Positions 32,953 to 41,954 are shown, counted from the first letter of the stretch. The stretch is 64,000 bases of DNA from Micrococcaceae bacterium Sec5.7 (GCA_039636785.1 CP144169.1:4092001-4156000); one strand, 5' to 3'. Translations and numbers: made by a program. The notes: a model not told the origin generated them from the sequence alone.

Positions 32953-33882
32953 ATGGCGATCAAACTGGTGACTACCGCGGCAGGGCTCCGGGCAGAAAGT
33001 GCCCGGCTGCTCACGGAAAAACAGGGCGCATCACAGGGCCTGGTTCCCACCATGGGCGCACTGCACGAGGGGCACGCCCGGCTGGCGCGCGCCGCCGTCG
33101 AACAGAGCGACGTGGTGGTGGCCACCATTTTTGTGAATCCGCTGCAGTTCGGCGAGGCCGTGGATCTGGAGCGCTATCCGAGGACTTTGGATGCGGACCT
33201 GGCGCTGCTGGAAGCCGAGGGCGTGGACCTGGTGTTCGCGCCGTCCGTGGAGGAGGTCTATCCCGGTGGTGAGCCCATGGTGCGGGTGACCGCCGGACCG
33301 TTGGCCAACAAGTGGGAAGGCGCCTCCCGCCCAGGCCACTTCGACGGCGCGCTGACTGTGGTGGCCAAACTGCTCCACTACGGGATTCCCGGTGCGGGCT
33401 TGCCGGCAGCGGGGGCATTTGTGTCCGGCAGCAGCGCGGGACTTCCCGCCTACCGCGCCTACTTCGGCCAGAAGGACGCCCAGCAACTGACGCTCGTGAA
33501 GCGGATGGTGGCGGACCTGAACTTCCCGGTGGAGATCGTGGCAGTGCCCACGGTCCGCTCAGCCGAGGGCCTGGCGCTGTCGAGCCGCAACCGATTCCTC
33601 TCCGATGACGAGCGCGAAGCCGCCCTGGTGCTTTCCCGTGCCCTGAACCTGATCGAGGACCGAGCCAATGCCCACGAACCGCTGGACCTGGAGTCCGCCC
33701 AGGCCATGGTGGAGTCCCAGCCGCTTGTGCAGCTGGACTACTTCGACGTGGTGGATCCGCGGACACTCGAGCCGCTGGCCGAGAATTGCCGGGACACCCC
33801 GTTCCGCGGCGAAGGCCTGGCCCTTATCGCGGCCAAGGTGGGCCCGGTCCGCCTGATCGACAACGTGCCGCTCAATTCCTGA
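32953..33882 (+). CDS. panC: Pantothenate synthetase
   Basis: A 309-residue enzyme joining pantoate and beta-alanine with ATP. The nucleotide motif VPTMGALHEGH (about residues 31-41, with the HxGH type signature), TIFVNPLQFG, the AYFGQKDAQQL segment and SSRNRFLS are diagnostic. A Gly/Ala-rich insertion of about 30 residues near 139-170 precedes AYFGQKD, longer than in E. coli. It ends the long block begun at dacB; panB and panD are not in the window. Confidence 0.96.
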   Translation: MAIKLVTTAAGLRAESARLLTEKQGASQGLVPTMGALHEGHARLARAAVEQSDVVVATIFVNPLQFGEAVDLERYPRTLDADLALLEAEGVDLVFAPSVEEVYPGGEPMVRVTAGPLANKWEGASRPGHFDGALTVVAKLLHYGIPGAGLPAAGAFVSGSSAGLPAYRAYFGQKDAQQLTLVKRMVADLNFPVEIVAVPTVRSAEGLALSSRNRFLSDDEREAALVLSRALNLIEDRANAHEPLDLESAQAMVESQPLVQLDYFDVVDPRTLEPLAENCRDTPFRGEGLALIAAKVGPVRLIDNVPLNS

Positions 33883-33972
33883 CGTCCGGCGGTCGTGTGC
33901 GCGCGATGGCCTGAGATGCGGCCGGTCCACAAACGCCCTGGCCGGCGTCTATTTGTCGCGCAGCGTGGGCTG

Positions 33973-34710
33973 TCAGAGGCGCAAACCTTGCATTCCGCCG
34001 TCGACCGCCAATGAGGTGCCCGACGTCGAGCCGGAGAGCGGGCTGGCCAGGTAGGCTACGGCGCCGGCGACCTCCCCGGCGGTGATAAGCCGGCCGTGTG
34101 GCTGGCGGGCGTTGAGGGCGGCGCGTTCGGCCGAGGGGTCGGCGGAGGAGTCCAGAATCCGGGCCACCCAGGGGGTGTCCACTGTTCCGGGGTTGACGCA
34201 GTTCACCCGGATTCCTTCCCTGATGTGGTCGGCTGCCATCGCGAGCGTCAGGGAAAGCACAGCACCCTTTGATGCCGAATACAGGGCGCGCTGCGGCAAT
34301 CCGGCGGTTGCGGCGATGGAGCACATGTTGACGATGGCTGCGGCAGGTGACTGCCGCAGGTGTGGAAGCGCGGCACGGCTCACCCTGGCGATTCCCACCA
34401 CGTTGACGTCCAGGACGCGGGCCCATTCGTCGTCGTCGTTCGCGGTGATGTCGCCCTGGGCGCCGATGCCCGCATTGTTGATCAGAATGTCCAGGCGGCC
34501 GAAGCGGGTGGCGACGGTCCCGACGGCGGCCCGCACCGAGGCGTCGTCGGCGACATTGCATCCGACACCGAAGTGCGGGCTGCCGTCCGGGTTCAGGTCC
34601 AGGACGGCCACGTGGGCGCCGCCGGCGGCGAGACGGTCCGCGACGGCTGCTCCGATGCCGGAGGCTCCGCCCGTGACGATGGCGACGAGGCCGTCAAATT
34701 CCTTCGTCAT
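33973..34710 (-). CDS. SDR dehydrogenase, probable 2-keto-3-deoxy-L-fuconate dehydrogenase
   Basis: A 245-residue short-chain dehydrogenase. The cofactor site is TGGASGIG (about residues 13-20), with the NNAG motif near 89 and the catalytic YSASK (about 149-153) preceded by the Ser of NMCSIA. The SDR family is certain. The specific role, oxidation of 2-keto-3-deoxy-L-fuconate to the 2,4-diketo acid, is inferred from the fucose locus, where this is the step that needs an SDR. It overlaps the FAH-family gene by four bases (ATGA). Confidence 0.85.
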   Translation of the reverse strand: MTKEFDGLVAIVTGGASGIGAAVADRLAAGGAHVAVLDLNPDGSPHFGVGCNVADDASVRAAVGTVATRFGRLDILINNAGIGAQGDITANDDDEWARVLDVNVVGIARVSRAALPHLRQSPAAAIVNMCSIAATAGLPQRALYSASKGAVLSLTLAMAADHIREGIRVNCVNPGTVDTPWVARILDSSADPSAERAALNARQPHGRLITAGEVAGAVAYLASPLSGSTSGTSLAVDGGMQGLRL

Positions 34711-35591
34711 TGGGAATCCTTTCCGTGTGCGCGGTAGAACTCCTGGCGCTGTCGGCCGAGCCCTTCGATTTCGAGTTCAACGACGTCGCCGGGCTGGATG
34801 TACGGGAAGCGACCCGAGAGCGCGACGCCTTCGGGTGTTCCGGTAAGAATGACGTCACCCGGCTCCAGCAGCATGTACTGGCTGACATGGTGCACCACAG
34901 CGGCGGCGTCGAAAATCAGGTCCGCCGTGTTGGAATCCTGACGGGCGTCACCGTTGACCCAGGACCGCAGGCGGAGTTTTTCGGCGTCAAGCTCGTCCGC
35001 CGGAACCAGCCACGGTCCCAACGGGGTGGAGGCCGGCAGCGACTTGCCCTTGGTCCATTGGCCGGCAGCGCCTGGCAACTGGTAGTCGCGCTCGGAAAGA
35101 TCGTTGGCCAGGACATAGCCGGCAATGCATTCTGCAGCCTCTTCGGTACTGGGGAGATACGTGGCTTCCTTGCCGATCACGATGCCGAGCTCCACCTCCC
35201 AGTCGTACTTCTCTGCCAGCGGGGGGATGGGTGCTGGATCGAACGGACCGCTGACAGTGTTGGAGGGCTTGAGGAAAACCACGGGGATGGTGGGCGGCTC
35301 GGCGCCGGATTCTGCAGCATGGGCGGCGTAGTTCATGCCGATGCACACCACGGCGCCGGGGCGGGCAACGGGGGAACCGATGCGGACGCCGTCCCCGGAA
35401 ACCGTGGGGAGGCTTCCGGCGTTCAAGGCCGCACGAGTGCGGGCTATTCCGCCACTGGCGAGGAATCTTCCGTCGATGTCCCGAGTCAGCGGGGCCAGGC
35501 TGAACAACTTTTCGACGCCACCGACCTCGTGGGTCATGACAACCGGCCGTTCCTCGCCAGCGGCGCCCAGACGCGCAAATTTCACGTTCAT
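34707..35591 (-). CDS. FAH-family hydrolase, probable 2,4-diketo-3-deoxy-L-fuconate hydrolase
   Basis: A 294-residue member of the fumarylacetoacetate hydrolase family. The metal site is visible as DWEVELGIVIGKEA (about residues 129-142), with VCIGMNYAAHAAE, FLKPSNTVSGP and LTGTPEGVAL. In the non-phosphorylative fucose pathway this family cleaves the diketo acid to pyruvate and L-lactate. GGAGG lies 4 bases before ATG 35591. It is the first gene of the leftward fucose unit; its -10 and a TCGGATGTT site lie just upstream. Confidence 0.88.
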   Translation of the reverse strand: MNVKFARLGAAGEERPVVMTHEVGGVEKLFSLAPLTRDIDGRFLASGGIARTRAALNAGSLPTVSGDGVRIGSPVARPGAVVCIGMNYAAHAAESGAEPPTIPVVFLKPSNTVSGPFDPAPIPPLAEKYDWEVELGIVIGKEATYLPSTEEAAECIAGYVLANDLSERDYQLPGAAGQWTKGKSLPASTPLGPWLVPADELDAEKLRLRSWVNGDARQDSNTADLIFDAAAVVHHVSQYMLLEPGDVILTGTPEGVALSGRFPYIQPGDVVELEIEGLGRQRQEFYRAHGKDSQ

Positions 35592-35611
35592 TTCTCCTCC
35601 GTCACAGTTCT

Positions 35612-35620
35612 AACATCCGA
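35612..35620 (-). promoter_or_regulatory. Fucose operator site 1 (TCGGATGTT)
   Basis: TCGGATGTT on the minus strand, 12 bases past the leftward -10 hexamer TAATAT (35632-35637), i.e. around the expected transcription start of the FAH/SDR unit. The same 9-mer occurs at 35679-35687 and 44475-44483, and all three positions overlap promoters of this locus. Binding by the GntR/FCD regulator is inferred. Confidence 0.55.
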
Positions 35621-35663
35621 ACTTTCAGTTCATATTATCCTCAATCCGGGCAAAAGTGACCTC

Positions 35664-35693
35664 TTGACAAGATAAAGATCGGATGTTTATTCT
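35664..35693 (+). promoter_or_regulatory. Promoter of the rightward fucose operon with operator site 2
   Basis: TTGACA (35664-35669) is a perfect -35. TATTCT at 35688-35693 (18-base spacer) or TTTATT at 35686-35691 (16-base spacer) is the -10. GATCGGATGTTT (35677-35688) lies in the spacer up to the -10, and the same 12 bases recur in the regulator's promoter at 44473-44484. Repressor binding here would block polymerase. Confidence 0.6.
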
Positions 35694-35780
35694 GATCGCA
35701 GAGCCAGAATCGCCAGAGTGCAGTGTTGCCGGGTCCGCTATCACAGCGTCCTAAGGGTGCACTGCGAAGCTAGGAGCATC

Positions 35781-37106
35781 ATGAGCGTCATTACCGCTGT
35801 GGATATCTTTGACATCCGCTTCCCCACCTCCCTGGAACTCGACGGTTCCGATGCCATGAACCCGGACCCGGATTACTCGGCGGCCTACCTGATCATCCGC
35901 ACGGACGCCGCCGACGGCCACGAGGGCCACGGCTTCGTGTTCACCATCGGACGAGGCAACGAGGTGGAAGCCGCGGCGATCAACGCCCTGACGGACCACA
36001 TCCGGGGGCGCCACGTGGAGGAGCTGCTGGGTGACATGGGCGCCACTTGGAAGATGCTCGTTCACGATTCCCAGCTCCGCTGGCTTGGCCCCGAAAAAGG
36101 TGTCATGCACATGGCGATCGGCGCCGTCGTGAATGCCCTTTGGGACCTCAAGGCGAAGCGCGCTGGTGTCCCGCTGTGGGAGCTGCTGGCCGCAATGAGT
36201 CCTGAGGACATCGTGGCCCTGGTGGATTTCCGGTACCTCAGCGACGCGCTGACACCGGAGGAAGCGCTGGACATACTCCGCCGTGCGGTGCCCGGCAGGT
36301 CTGTACGACGCGCCGGGCTCCTCGCCGCGGGCTACCCGGGATACACCACGACGCCGGGATGGCTTGGATACAGCGACGAGAAACTGGTCCGGCTGGCCAG
36401 GGAAGCCGTCGCCGACGGTTTCACACAGATCAAACTTAAGGTCGGTGCCTCACTGGAGGAGGACATCCGGCGTGTCCGTATGGCTCGCGAGGCCGTGGGC
36501 CCGGACATCGGGATCGCCCTGGACGCCAACCAGCGCTGGGACGTGCCTGAAGCCATCGAATGGATGGCACACCTGGCGCCGTATGACATCGCCTGGATCG
36601 AGGAGCCCACCAGCCCCGATGACGTTCTGGGCCATGCGGCCATTGCCCGTGCCGTGGCGCCGATCCCGGTGGCCACGGGTGAGCACGTCCAGAACCGGGT
36701 GGTGTTCAAGCAGATGCTTCAGGCAGGGGCACTCCAGGTCCTGCAGATTGACGCAGCCAGGGTGGCCGGTGTGAACGAGAACATCGCGATCCTGCTACTG
36801 GCGGCCAAGTTCGGTGTCCGGGTGTGTCCGCACGCCGGCGGCGTGGGCCTGTGCGAGGCCGTCCAGCACCTGTCCATGTTCGACTTCGTGGCCGTGTCGG
36901 GTGAGAAGGAGGGCCGTCTGATCGAGTTTGTTGACCATCTGCACGAACACTTCGTGACGCCGGTGGACGTCCACGACGGCTGCTACTGGCCGCCCGATGC
37001 CCCCGGAGCGGGCACCGAAATGCTCCAGAAGACGCTCGCCGACTACAGCTTTCCCGATGGCCCTGTCTGGGCCGGGACAGCCCACCCCCTCATAAGCCAG
37101 CACTGA
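35781..37106 (+). CDS. L-fuconate dehydratase (enolase superfamily)
   Basis: A 441-residue enzyme removing water from L-fuconate to give 2-keto-3-deoxy-L-fuconate. It closely follows the characterised Xanthomonas campestris FucD: VRFPTS-like IRFPTSLELDGSDAMNPDPDYSA at the N-terminus, SQLRWLGPEKGVMHMAIGAV, IDFRYLSDALT-like, the catalytic KLKVG (about residues 218-222), the metal ligands DAN, EEPTSPDDV and GEH, and PHAGGVGLCE. TAGGAG lies 6 bases before ATG 35781. It leads the rightward operon. Confidence 0.95.
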   Translation: MSVITAVDIFDIRFPTSLELDGSDAMNPDPDYSAAYLIIRTDAADGHEGHGFVFTIGRGNEVEAAAINALTDHIRGRHVEELLGDMGATWKMLVHDSQLRWLGPEKGVMHMAIGAVVNALWDLKAKRAGVPLWELLAAMSPEDIVALVDFRYLSDALTPEEALDILRRAVPGRSVRRAGLLAAGYPGYTTTPGWLGYSDEKLVRLAREAVADGFTQIKLKVGASLEEDIRRVRMAREAVGPDIGIALDANQRWDVPEAIEWMAHLAPYDIAWIEEPTSPDDVLGHAAIARAVAPIPVATGEHVQNRVVFKQMLQAGALQVLQIDAARVAGVNENIAILLLAAKFGVRVCPHAGGVGLCEAVQHLSMFDFVAVSGEKEGRLIEFVDHLHEHFVTPVDVHDGCYWPPDAPGAGTEMLQKTLADYSFPDGPVWAGTAHPLISQH

Positions 37107-37156
37107 TTTCCTGTTAATTCCTCTCAATTCCAACGAATGAAAGTACGGTAAGGATT

Positions 37157-38395
37157 ATGCGCAAAGAAGCGTTAGCGGCAGGTGCACTTGCCCTGGGCCT
37201 GATCGGCCTTGCAGGCTGCAGCAGCAGCCCGTCAACGACGACGGCGGACGGAAAGACCGCGATGAACTGGGCCATGTGGGTCGGTGGAACGGAGGATCAG
37301 AACGCCTGGCAGAAAATAGCCGACGATACCAGCGCCACGCTGGGAGATGTCAAGATCACCTTGCAGGGCTCCACCTTCGCAGATCACTTCACCAAGATGA
37401 GCACCCAGCTCAGCTCCAATACCGCGCCCTGTCTTGTGGCCACGCAGAGCCTGCGCACGGGCCAGCTCGCGCCCGGAATGCTGCCTCTGGACGACCTGGT
37501 GAAAAGCAACAACGTGGACCTTGGCGCCTTCGATCAATCGATGATCCAGGGCCTCACCGTGGACGGCAAGCTGTACGCGCTGCCCTATGATGTTGGCCCG
37601 GTGGTCATGTTCTACAACAAGGACATGTTTGCCGCGGCCGGAGTGCCCGAGCCCAAGTCAGGCTGGACCGCGGACGAGTTTCTTGCGGCGTCGAAGAAAC
37701 TGACCAGCGGCGGGAAGTACGCGATTGCGCCGAATTCCTCAGACATCTTTGTTGAGTCACAGGTGCTGGCCTACAACGGCGGACGCATCGTCAAGGACGA
37801 CAGCAGCATCGACGCATCCAATGCCGACTTCGCCACAGGCCTGCAGTGGGTCTCCGATCTGACCAACAAGGAAAAAGTGTCGCCGCAGCTACCTGGCGGA
37901 GACCCCTCCTTCAGCGGCAACCAATTCCTGTCCGGACGTACCGCGATGAGCATCGACGGCCCATGGTCGGTGCTGGACACGAAGTCCAAGGCGAAGTTCA
38001 AGGTTGGCGTCACAACACTGCCCGCCGGCCCGGGCGGCGGAAAGACCTACAGCGCAGGCTCAGGCTGGGGAATCTCCAAGCAGTGCCCCACGCCGGATAA
38101 GGCCTTTGCCGCCTTGAAGGTTATGACAGGGGAGAAGGTTCTGGGTGAGCTTGCTACCTCCGGGCGCGCATTCGCAGCCCGTACCGCGGAGCAGAGCAAG
38201 TGGATTGATAATGCCGGCATACCCGGAGTAGGGGACGCGCTCATCGGCGCCCTGAAAACCGCAATCCCGCTGCCCGGAAGCCCAAACGGCGACCAGCTCG
38301 GCAAGCTGCTCGACCAGTACTTGGTCAAGTCCATCAACGGCCAGCAAAGCGCCAGCGACGTCATGAAGGACGTCGCATCCCAGCTCCCGAAATAA
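37157..38395 (+). CDS. Sugar ABC transporter substrate-binding lipoprotein
   Basis: A 412-residue extracellular binding protein of the CUT1 class (family 1). The signal peptide ends in a lipobox LAGC (Cys about residue 22), followed by a Ser/Thr-rich linker. The mature part has the usual features: MWVGGTEDQNAWQ, YALPYDVGPVVMFYNKDMF and a hinge-type GPWSVL. Position in the operon suggests fucose or fucosyl oligosaccharides as ligand. AAGGA precedes ATG 37157. Confidence 0.92.
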   Translation: MRKEALAAGALALGLIGLAGCSSSPSTTTADGKTAMNWAMWVGGTEDQNAWQKIADDTSATLGDVKITLQGSTFADHFTKMSTQLSSNTAPCLVATQSLRTGQLAPGMLPLDDLVKSNNVDLGAFDQSMIQGLTVDGKLYALPYDVGPVVMFYNKDMFAAAGVPEPKSGWTADEFLAASKKLTSGGKYAIAPNSSDIFVESQVLAYNGGRIVKDDSSIDASNADFATGLQWVSDLTNKEKVSPQLPGGDPSFSGNQFLSGRTAMSIDGPWSVLDTKSKAKFKVGVTTLPAGPGGGKTYSAGSGWGISKQCPTPDKAFAALKVMTGEKVLGELATSGRAFAARTAEQSKWIDNAGIPGVGDALIGALKTAIPLPGSPNGDQLGKLLDQYLVKSINGQQSASDVMKDVASQLPK

Positions 38396-38443
38396 TGCTG
38401 GTCCAAGCAGGCGGCCGGTGAGCATGGCCAGGAAGGATTCGAC

Positions 38444-39406
38444 ATGACTGTACCGATAGGTTCAGGCACAGCGCTGCTTGAGTCGGCTGAAGAAGAACTG
38501 GCACACGCCAAACAGGACGAAGCCAGCCGGCGCCACGTTGGACGCAAAACCGGCTGGGGCGGTGCCTTCGCGGCACCGCACGGCGCCGGCCTGGCAATCT
38601 TCACCCTCTTGCCCATAGCTGTATCACTGGTGATCAGCCTGTTCAACTGGCCGCTGCTGGGCACACCCAGCTTCCTGGGGCTGGATAACTACACGAAGAT
38701 CCTGACCGACCCGATCTTCGGACAGGTGGTCCTCAACACAGTGCTCTTCGTGGTGCTGTACGTGCCGCTGAACCTCGTAGTGTCCCTGGGGCTGGCGGCC
38801 TGGCTGACGCCCCGGATCAAGGGCCGGCATATCTTCCGGGTGATCTTCTTCATCCCGGCCATCACCCCGGTCGTTGCCAACGTCGTCGTCTGGCGGCTGC
38901 TCTACCAGCAGGGAGGACTGATCGACGGGATCATGCAGACCACCACGGGCGTTGCGGCGCCGAACTTCCTGGGCGATGAGAACTGGGCCATGATCGCCAT
39001 CGTGGTGATGAGCGTCTGGCAGGGCTTCGGCTACAACATGCTGATCTTCTCGGCGGCCCTGGATGCCGTGCCGGAAAACCTGACCGAAGCCGCCCAGATC
39101 GACGGAGCCAACGCCTGGACAATTTTCTGGAAGATCAAGCTCGCGATGATCTCGCCGTCGATCTTCTTTGCCACCATGATGACGCTGATCACCTCGTTCC
39201 AGGTCTTTGCCCAACCCTTCATCCTGACCAAGGGCGGTCCCGGTTCTTCAACGTCCACCATCGTGCTGTACATCTACAACCAGGGCTTCCAGTTCCACCA
39301 ATTGGGACTGGCCTCCGCCGCCGCGTGGGTGCTCTTCGTGATCATTCTCGGCGTCACGGCAGTGCAGTTCCTCGGACAGAAGAAATGGGTCCACTATGAC
39401 GGCTGA
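38444..39406 (+). CDS. Sugar ABC transporter permease 1 (CUT1)
   Basis: A 320-residue permease with a 40-residue soluble N-terminus and six membrane helices. The EAA loop that contacts the ATPase reads ENLTEAAQIDGANAWTIFWKI (about residues 211-231), and LPIAVSLVISLFNW lies in TM1. It pairs with the next permease, overlapping it by 11 bases. No ATPase gene is in the locus, as is usual for CUT1 importers that share an MsiK-type ATPase. Confidence 0.93.
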   Translation: MTVPIGSGTALLESAEEELAHAKQDEASRRHVGRKTGWGGAFAAPHGAGLAIFTLLPIAVSLVISLFNWPLLGTPSFLGLDNYTKILTDPIFGQVVLNTVLFVVLYVPLNLVVSLGLAAWLTPRIKGRHIFRVIFFIPAITPVVANVVVWRLLYQQGGLIDGIMQTTTGVAAPNFLGDENWAMIAIVVMSVWQGFGYNMLIFSAALDAVPENLTEAAQIDGANAWTIFWKIKLAMISPSIFFATMMTLITSFQVFAQPFILTKGGPGSSTSTIVLYIYNQGFQFHQLGLASAAAWVLFVIILGVTAVQFLGQKKWVHYDG

Positions 39407-40292
39407 GCTTACGGCTGCGAAGCCGCAGAATATCAAGCGCCCCCGGGATATCAAGCGCCCCCAGGCCAAATCCCGCATCCGCCCGGCCATCGGCTATCTC
39501 CTCCTGTGCCTGATCGCTCTCGCGTTCCTGTCGCCGCTGATCTACATGGTGGCGACATCCTTCAAAGACCCCGCGGAAGTATTCGGCATCCCGCCGACAC
39601 TGTTCGGCTCGGCATTCCGCTGGCAGAACTACACGGAGGCGTTGAACTACCTGCCCTTCCTCCGCTTCATGGGCAACGGGCTGCTGGTCGCCGGACTCGG
39701 CACCATCCTGAACGTGACTGTCTCGGTGCTCTCCGGCTACGCCTTCTCGCGGCTGAGGTGGCGCGGGCGGAACCTGATCTTCGTGGTATTCCTCGCGACG
39801 CTGATGATTCCGCAGGAAGTCCTGGTGGTCCCGATGTTCGTCATGATGCAGCAGATCGGCTGGGTCAATACCTTCCAGTCGCTGATTGTCCCCTGGGCAT
39901 TCACCGCTTTTGGGGCTTTCCTGCTGCGCCAGTTCTTCCTGGGCGTGCCGCAGGAGCTCGACGACGCCGCCCGGGTCGACGGGGCGGGGACCGTGAAGAC
40001 CTTTCTTCTGGTGATGCTGCCGCTGGCGGGGCCCACCCTGGCTGTGCTCGCGGTGTTCAGCTTCATCGGCTACTGGAACTCGTTCCTCTGGCCGCTGATC
40101 GTGATCAACGACGTCAGCAATCTGGGCACGGTCCCGCTGGGCCTGCAGATGTTCTTCAGCGCGCAGGGATCCCAGTGGCACCTGGTGATGGCCGCCGCGG
40201 TGATTTCCATGGCCCCGACGTTGCTGCTGCTGATACTGCTTCAGAAACATCTCGTCAAAGGCATTGCCACCAGCGGACTGGGTGGACGCTGA
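39396..40292 (+). CDS. Sugar ABC transporter permease 2 (CUT1)
   Basis: A 298-residue permease with six helices. The EAA loop is QELDDAARVDGAGTVKTFLLV (about residues 187-207), and VATSFKDPAEV after TM1 is typical of the second CUT1 permease. A short duplication, IKRPRDIKRPQ, lies near the N-terminus. Overlap with the first permease implies translational coupling. Confidence 0.93.
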   Translation: MTAELTAAKPQNIKRPRDIKRPQAKSRIRPAIGYLLLCLIALAFLSPLIYMVATSFKDPAEVFGIPPTLFGSAFRWQNYTEALNYLPFLRFMGNGLLVAGLGTILNVTVSVLSGYAFSRLRWRGRNLIFVVFLATLMIPQEVLVVPMFVMMQQIGWVNTFQSLIVPWAFTAFGAFLLRQFFLGVPQELDDAARVDGAGTVKTFLLVMLPLAGPTLAVLAVFSFIGYWNSFLWPLIVINDVSNLGTVPLGLQMFFSAQGSQWHLVMAAAVISMAPTLLLLILLQKHLVKGIATSGLGGR

Positions 40293-40354
40293 ATCCGACA
40301 CGTTCACCCCCTCAGTTTTATCCCTCAGAGAAAAACCATTTAGAAGGAGTTACC

Positions 40355-41647
40355 TTGATTCAGCACGCACCCTGGTTTGAAGAGGCCCGATTCGGCATGT
40401 TCGTCCACTGGGGCCTGTACGCACTCCCCGCCCGCCACGAATGGGTGATGAACAAGGAGGAAACCACCGCGGAGGAGTACGCCAAGTACTTCCAGCGCTT
40501 TGATCCGGACCTGTACGACCCGCAGGCATGGGCCCGTGCCGCCCGGGAAGCCGGGATGAAGTACGTGGTGCTCACCACCAAGCACCACGAGGGCTTCTGC
40601 CTGTGGGACTCCGCGCTCACGGACTACAAGTCCACCAACACCCCGGCCGGCCGGGACCTGGTCGCCACCTACGTGGAGGCCCTGCGCGCCGAGGGACTCA
40701 AGGTGGGTTTCTACCACTCGCTGATCGACTGGCACCACCCGGACTTCACCGTGGACGGTGTGCACCCCCAGCGCAGTGCCGGCAACGTGGCGGAGCTGAA
40801 CGCCGGCCGGGACATGGGCCGCTACCGGGACTATCTGCACGGCCAGGTCCGTGAACTCCTCAGCAACTACGGCACCATCGACTACCTGTTCTTCGATTTC
40901 TCCTACTCCGACGCCAACCCGGATGAGTTCTGGGGCGGCAAGGGCAAGAAGGACTGGGGATCTGAAGAACTCCTGGCCATGGTGCGCGAGCTCCAGCCCG
41001 GCATTGTGGTCAACGACCGCCTGGACATCCCGGGCCACTTCGTCACTCCGGAGCAGTACCAGCCTGCCGGCCCGATGCTCGTGGAGGGCAAGCCCGTCGT
41101 CTGGGAGGCATGCCAGACCCTCAACGGCAGCTGGGGATACGACCGCGACAACCTGAACTACAAGTCCGTGGATCTGCTGATCCGCATGCTGGTGGACGGC
41201 GTATCCAAGGGTGGCAACCTGCTGTTGAACGTGGGTCCAACCGCACGCGGCAACTTCGACCCCCGGGCTGAGGCGTCACTGCAGGGAATCGGGGAGTGGA
41301 TGCACCTGCACGGGCGGTCCATCTACGGGGCCGGGCCGTCGTCTCTTACTCCGCCGGCGGACGCCCGCTACACGCAGCGCGGCGACAGGCTCTACGTCCA
41401 CCTCTTCGCCTGGCCGTTCGAGTTCGCGCACCTGCCGGGACTGGCGGGCAAGGTGGAGTATGCCCAGCTGCTCAACGATGCTTCGGAGGTATTCATCCAG
41501 GACAACGATTCCGGCCAGGAGGCCTACAATACGACGCCGGGGGCTCAGCCCGCCGGAACACTGACCATCAAGCTCCCGGTGCAGCGGCCCGACGTCGCCG
41601 TCCCCGTGCTGGAACTCTTCCTCAAATCCGGTGCCACCGGTGCCTGA
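40355..41647 (+). CDS. Alpha-L-fucosidase (GH29), cytoplasmic
   Basis: A 430-residue glycoside hydrolase releasing L-fucose from glycans. FGMFVHWGLYALP (about residues 13-25), LTTKHHEGFCLWDS and the nucleophile region IDYLFFDFSYSD (nucleophile Asp near residue 179) are family hallmarks. No signal peptide is present, so it acts on imported oligosaccharides. The start is TTG 40355, with AAGGAG 5 bases upstream; the frame continues upstream over the permease gene without a site. It lies after the ABC genes and before the mutarotase, overlapping the latter by 8 bases. Confidence 0.93.
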   Translation: MIQHAPWFEEARFGMFVHWGLYALPARHEWVMNKEETTAEEYAKYFQRFDPDLYDPQAWARAAREAGMKYVVLTTKHHEGFCLWDSALTDYKSTNTPAGRDLVATYVEALRAEGLKVGFYHSLIDWHHPDFTVDGVHPQRSAGNVAELNAGRDMGRYRDYLHGQVRELLSNYGTIDYLFFDFSYSDANPDEFWGGKGKKDWGSEELLAMVRELQPGIVVNDRLDIPGHFVTPEQYQPAGPMLVEGKPVVWEACQTLNGSWGYDRDNLNYKSVDLLIRMLVDGVSKGGNLLLNVGPTARGNFDPRAEASLQGIGEWMHLHGRSIYGAGPSSLTPPADARYTQRGDRLYVHLFAWPFEFAHLPGLAGKVEYAQLLNDASEVFIQDNDSGQEAYNTTPGAQPAGTLTIKLPVQRPDVAVPVLELFLKSGATGA

Positions 41648-41954
41648 GACGATTGCCCTGCACACCACGCTCAAGCCAGGGGCGGAGCAGGACTATGAGG
41701 ACGCCCACGCGGCGATTCCGGCCGAGCTGGCAACTGCCCTGAAAGAGGCCGGTGTCCGGAACTGGCGCATCTGGCGCAGCGGCCTGGACCTATTCCATCT
41801 GGTGGACGTGGACGACTACCAGGCAATGCGCCACGCACTCGCCGGGCACCCGGCCAACATCGCGTGGCAGGCGCGCATGGCCGGACTGCTGGACGTGGAA
41901 GACGACTACTCCGGGGATGACACCGGGATCCCGCTGGTCTGGAGCCTGCCATGA
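41640..41954 (+). CDS. L-fucose/L-rhamnose mutarotase family protein
   Basis: A 104-residue protein of the RhaM (DUF718) family, ferredoxin-like fold, that interconverts alpha and beta sugar anomers. The N-terminal ALHTTLKPGAEQDYEDAH with the active-site His, the WRIWRSGLDLFHLVDVDDY core and a C-terminal IPLVWSL are typical. GTG 41640 is preferred; GTG 41631 is three codons earlier. It fits the first step of the fucose pathway, supplying the anomer used by the dehydrogenase. Confidence 0.85.
   Translation: MPETIALHTTLKPGAEQDYEDAHAAIPAELATALKEAGVRNWRIWRSGLDLFHLVDVDDYQAMRHALAGHPANIAWQARMAGLLDVEDDYSGDDTGIPLVWSLP

Noticed and set aside
39506..40354. Upstream extension of the fucosidase frame over the permease gene
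   Set aside because: TTG 40355 has a perfect AAGGAG at 5 bases and the GH29 domain begins there; the extension overlaps a certain permease.
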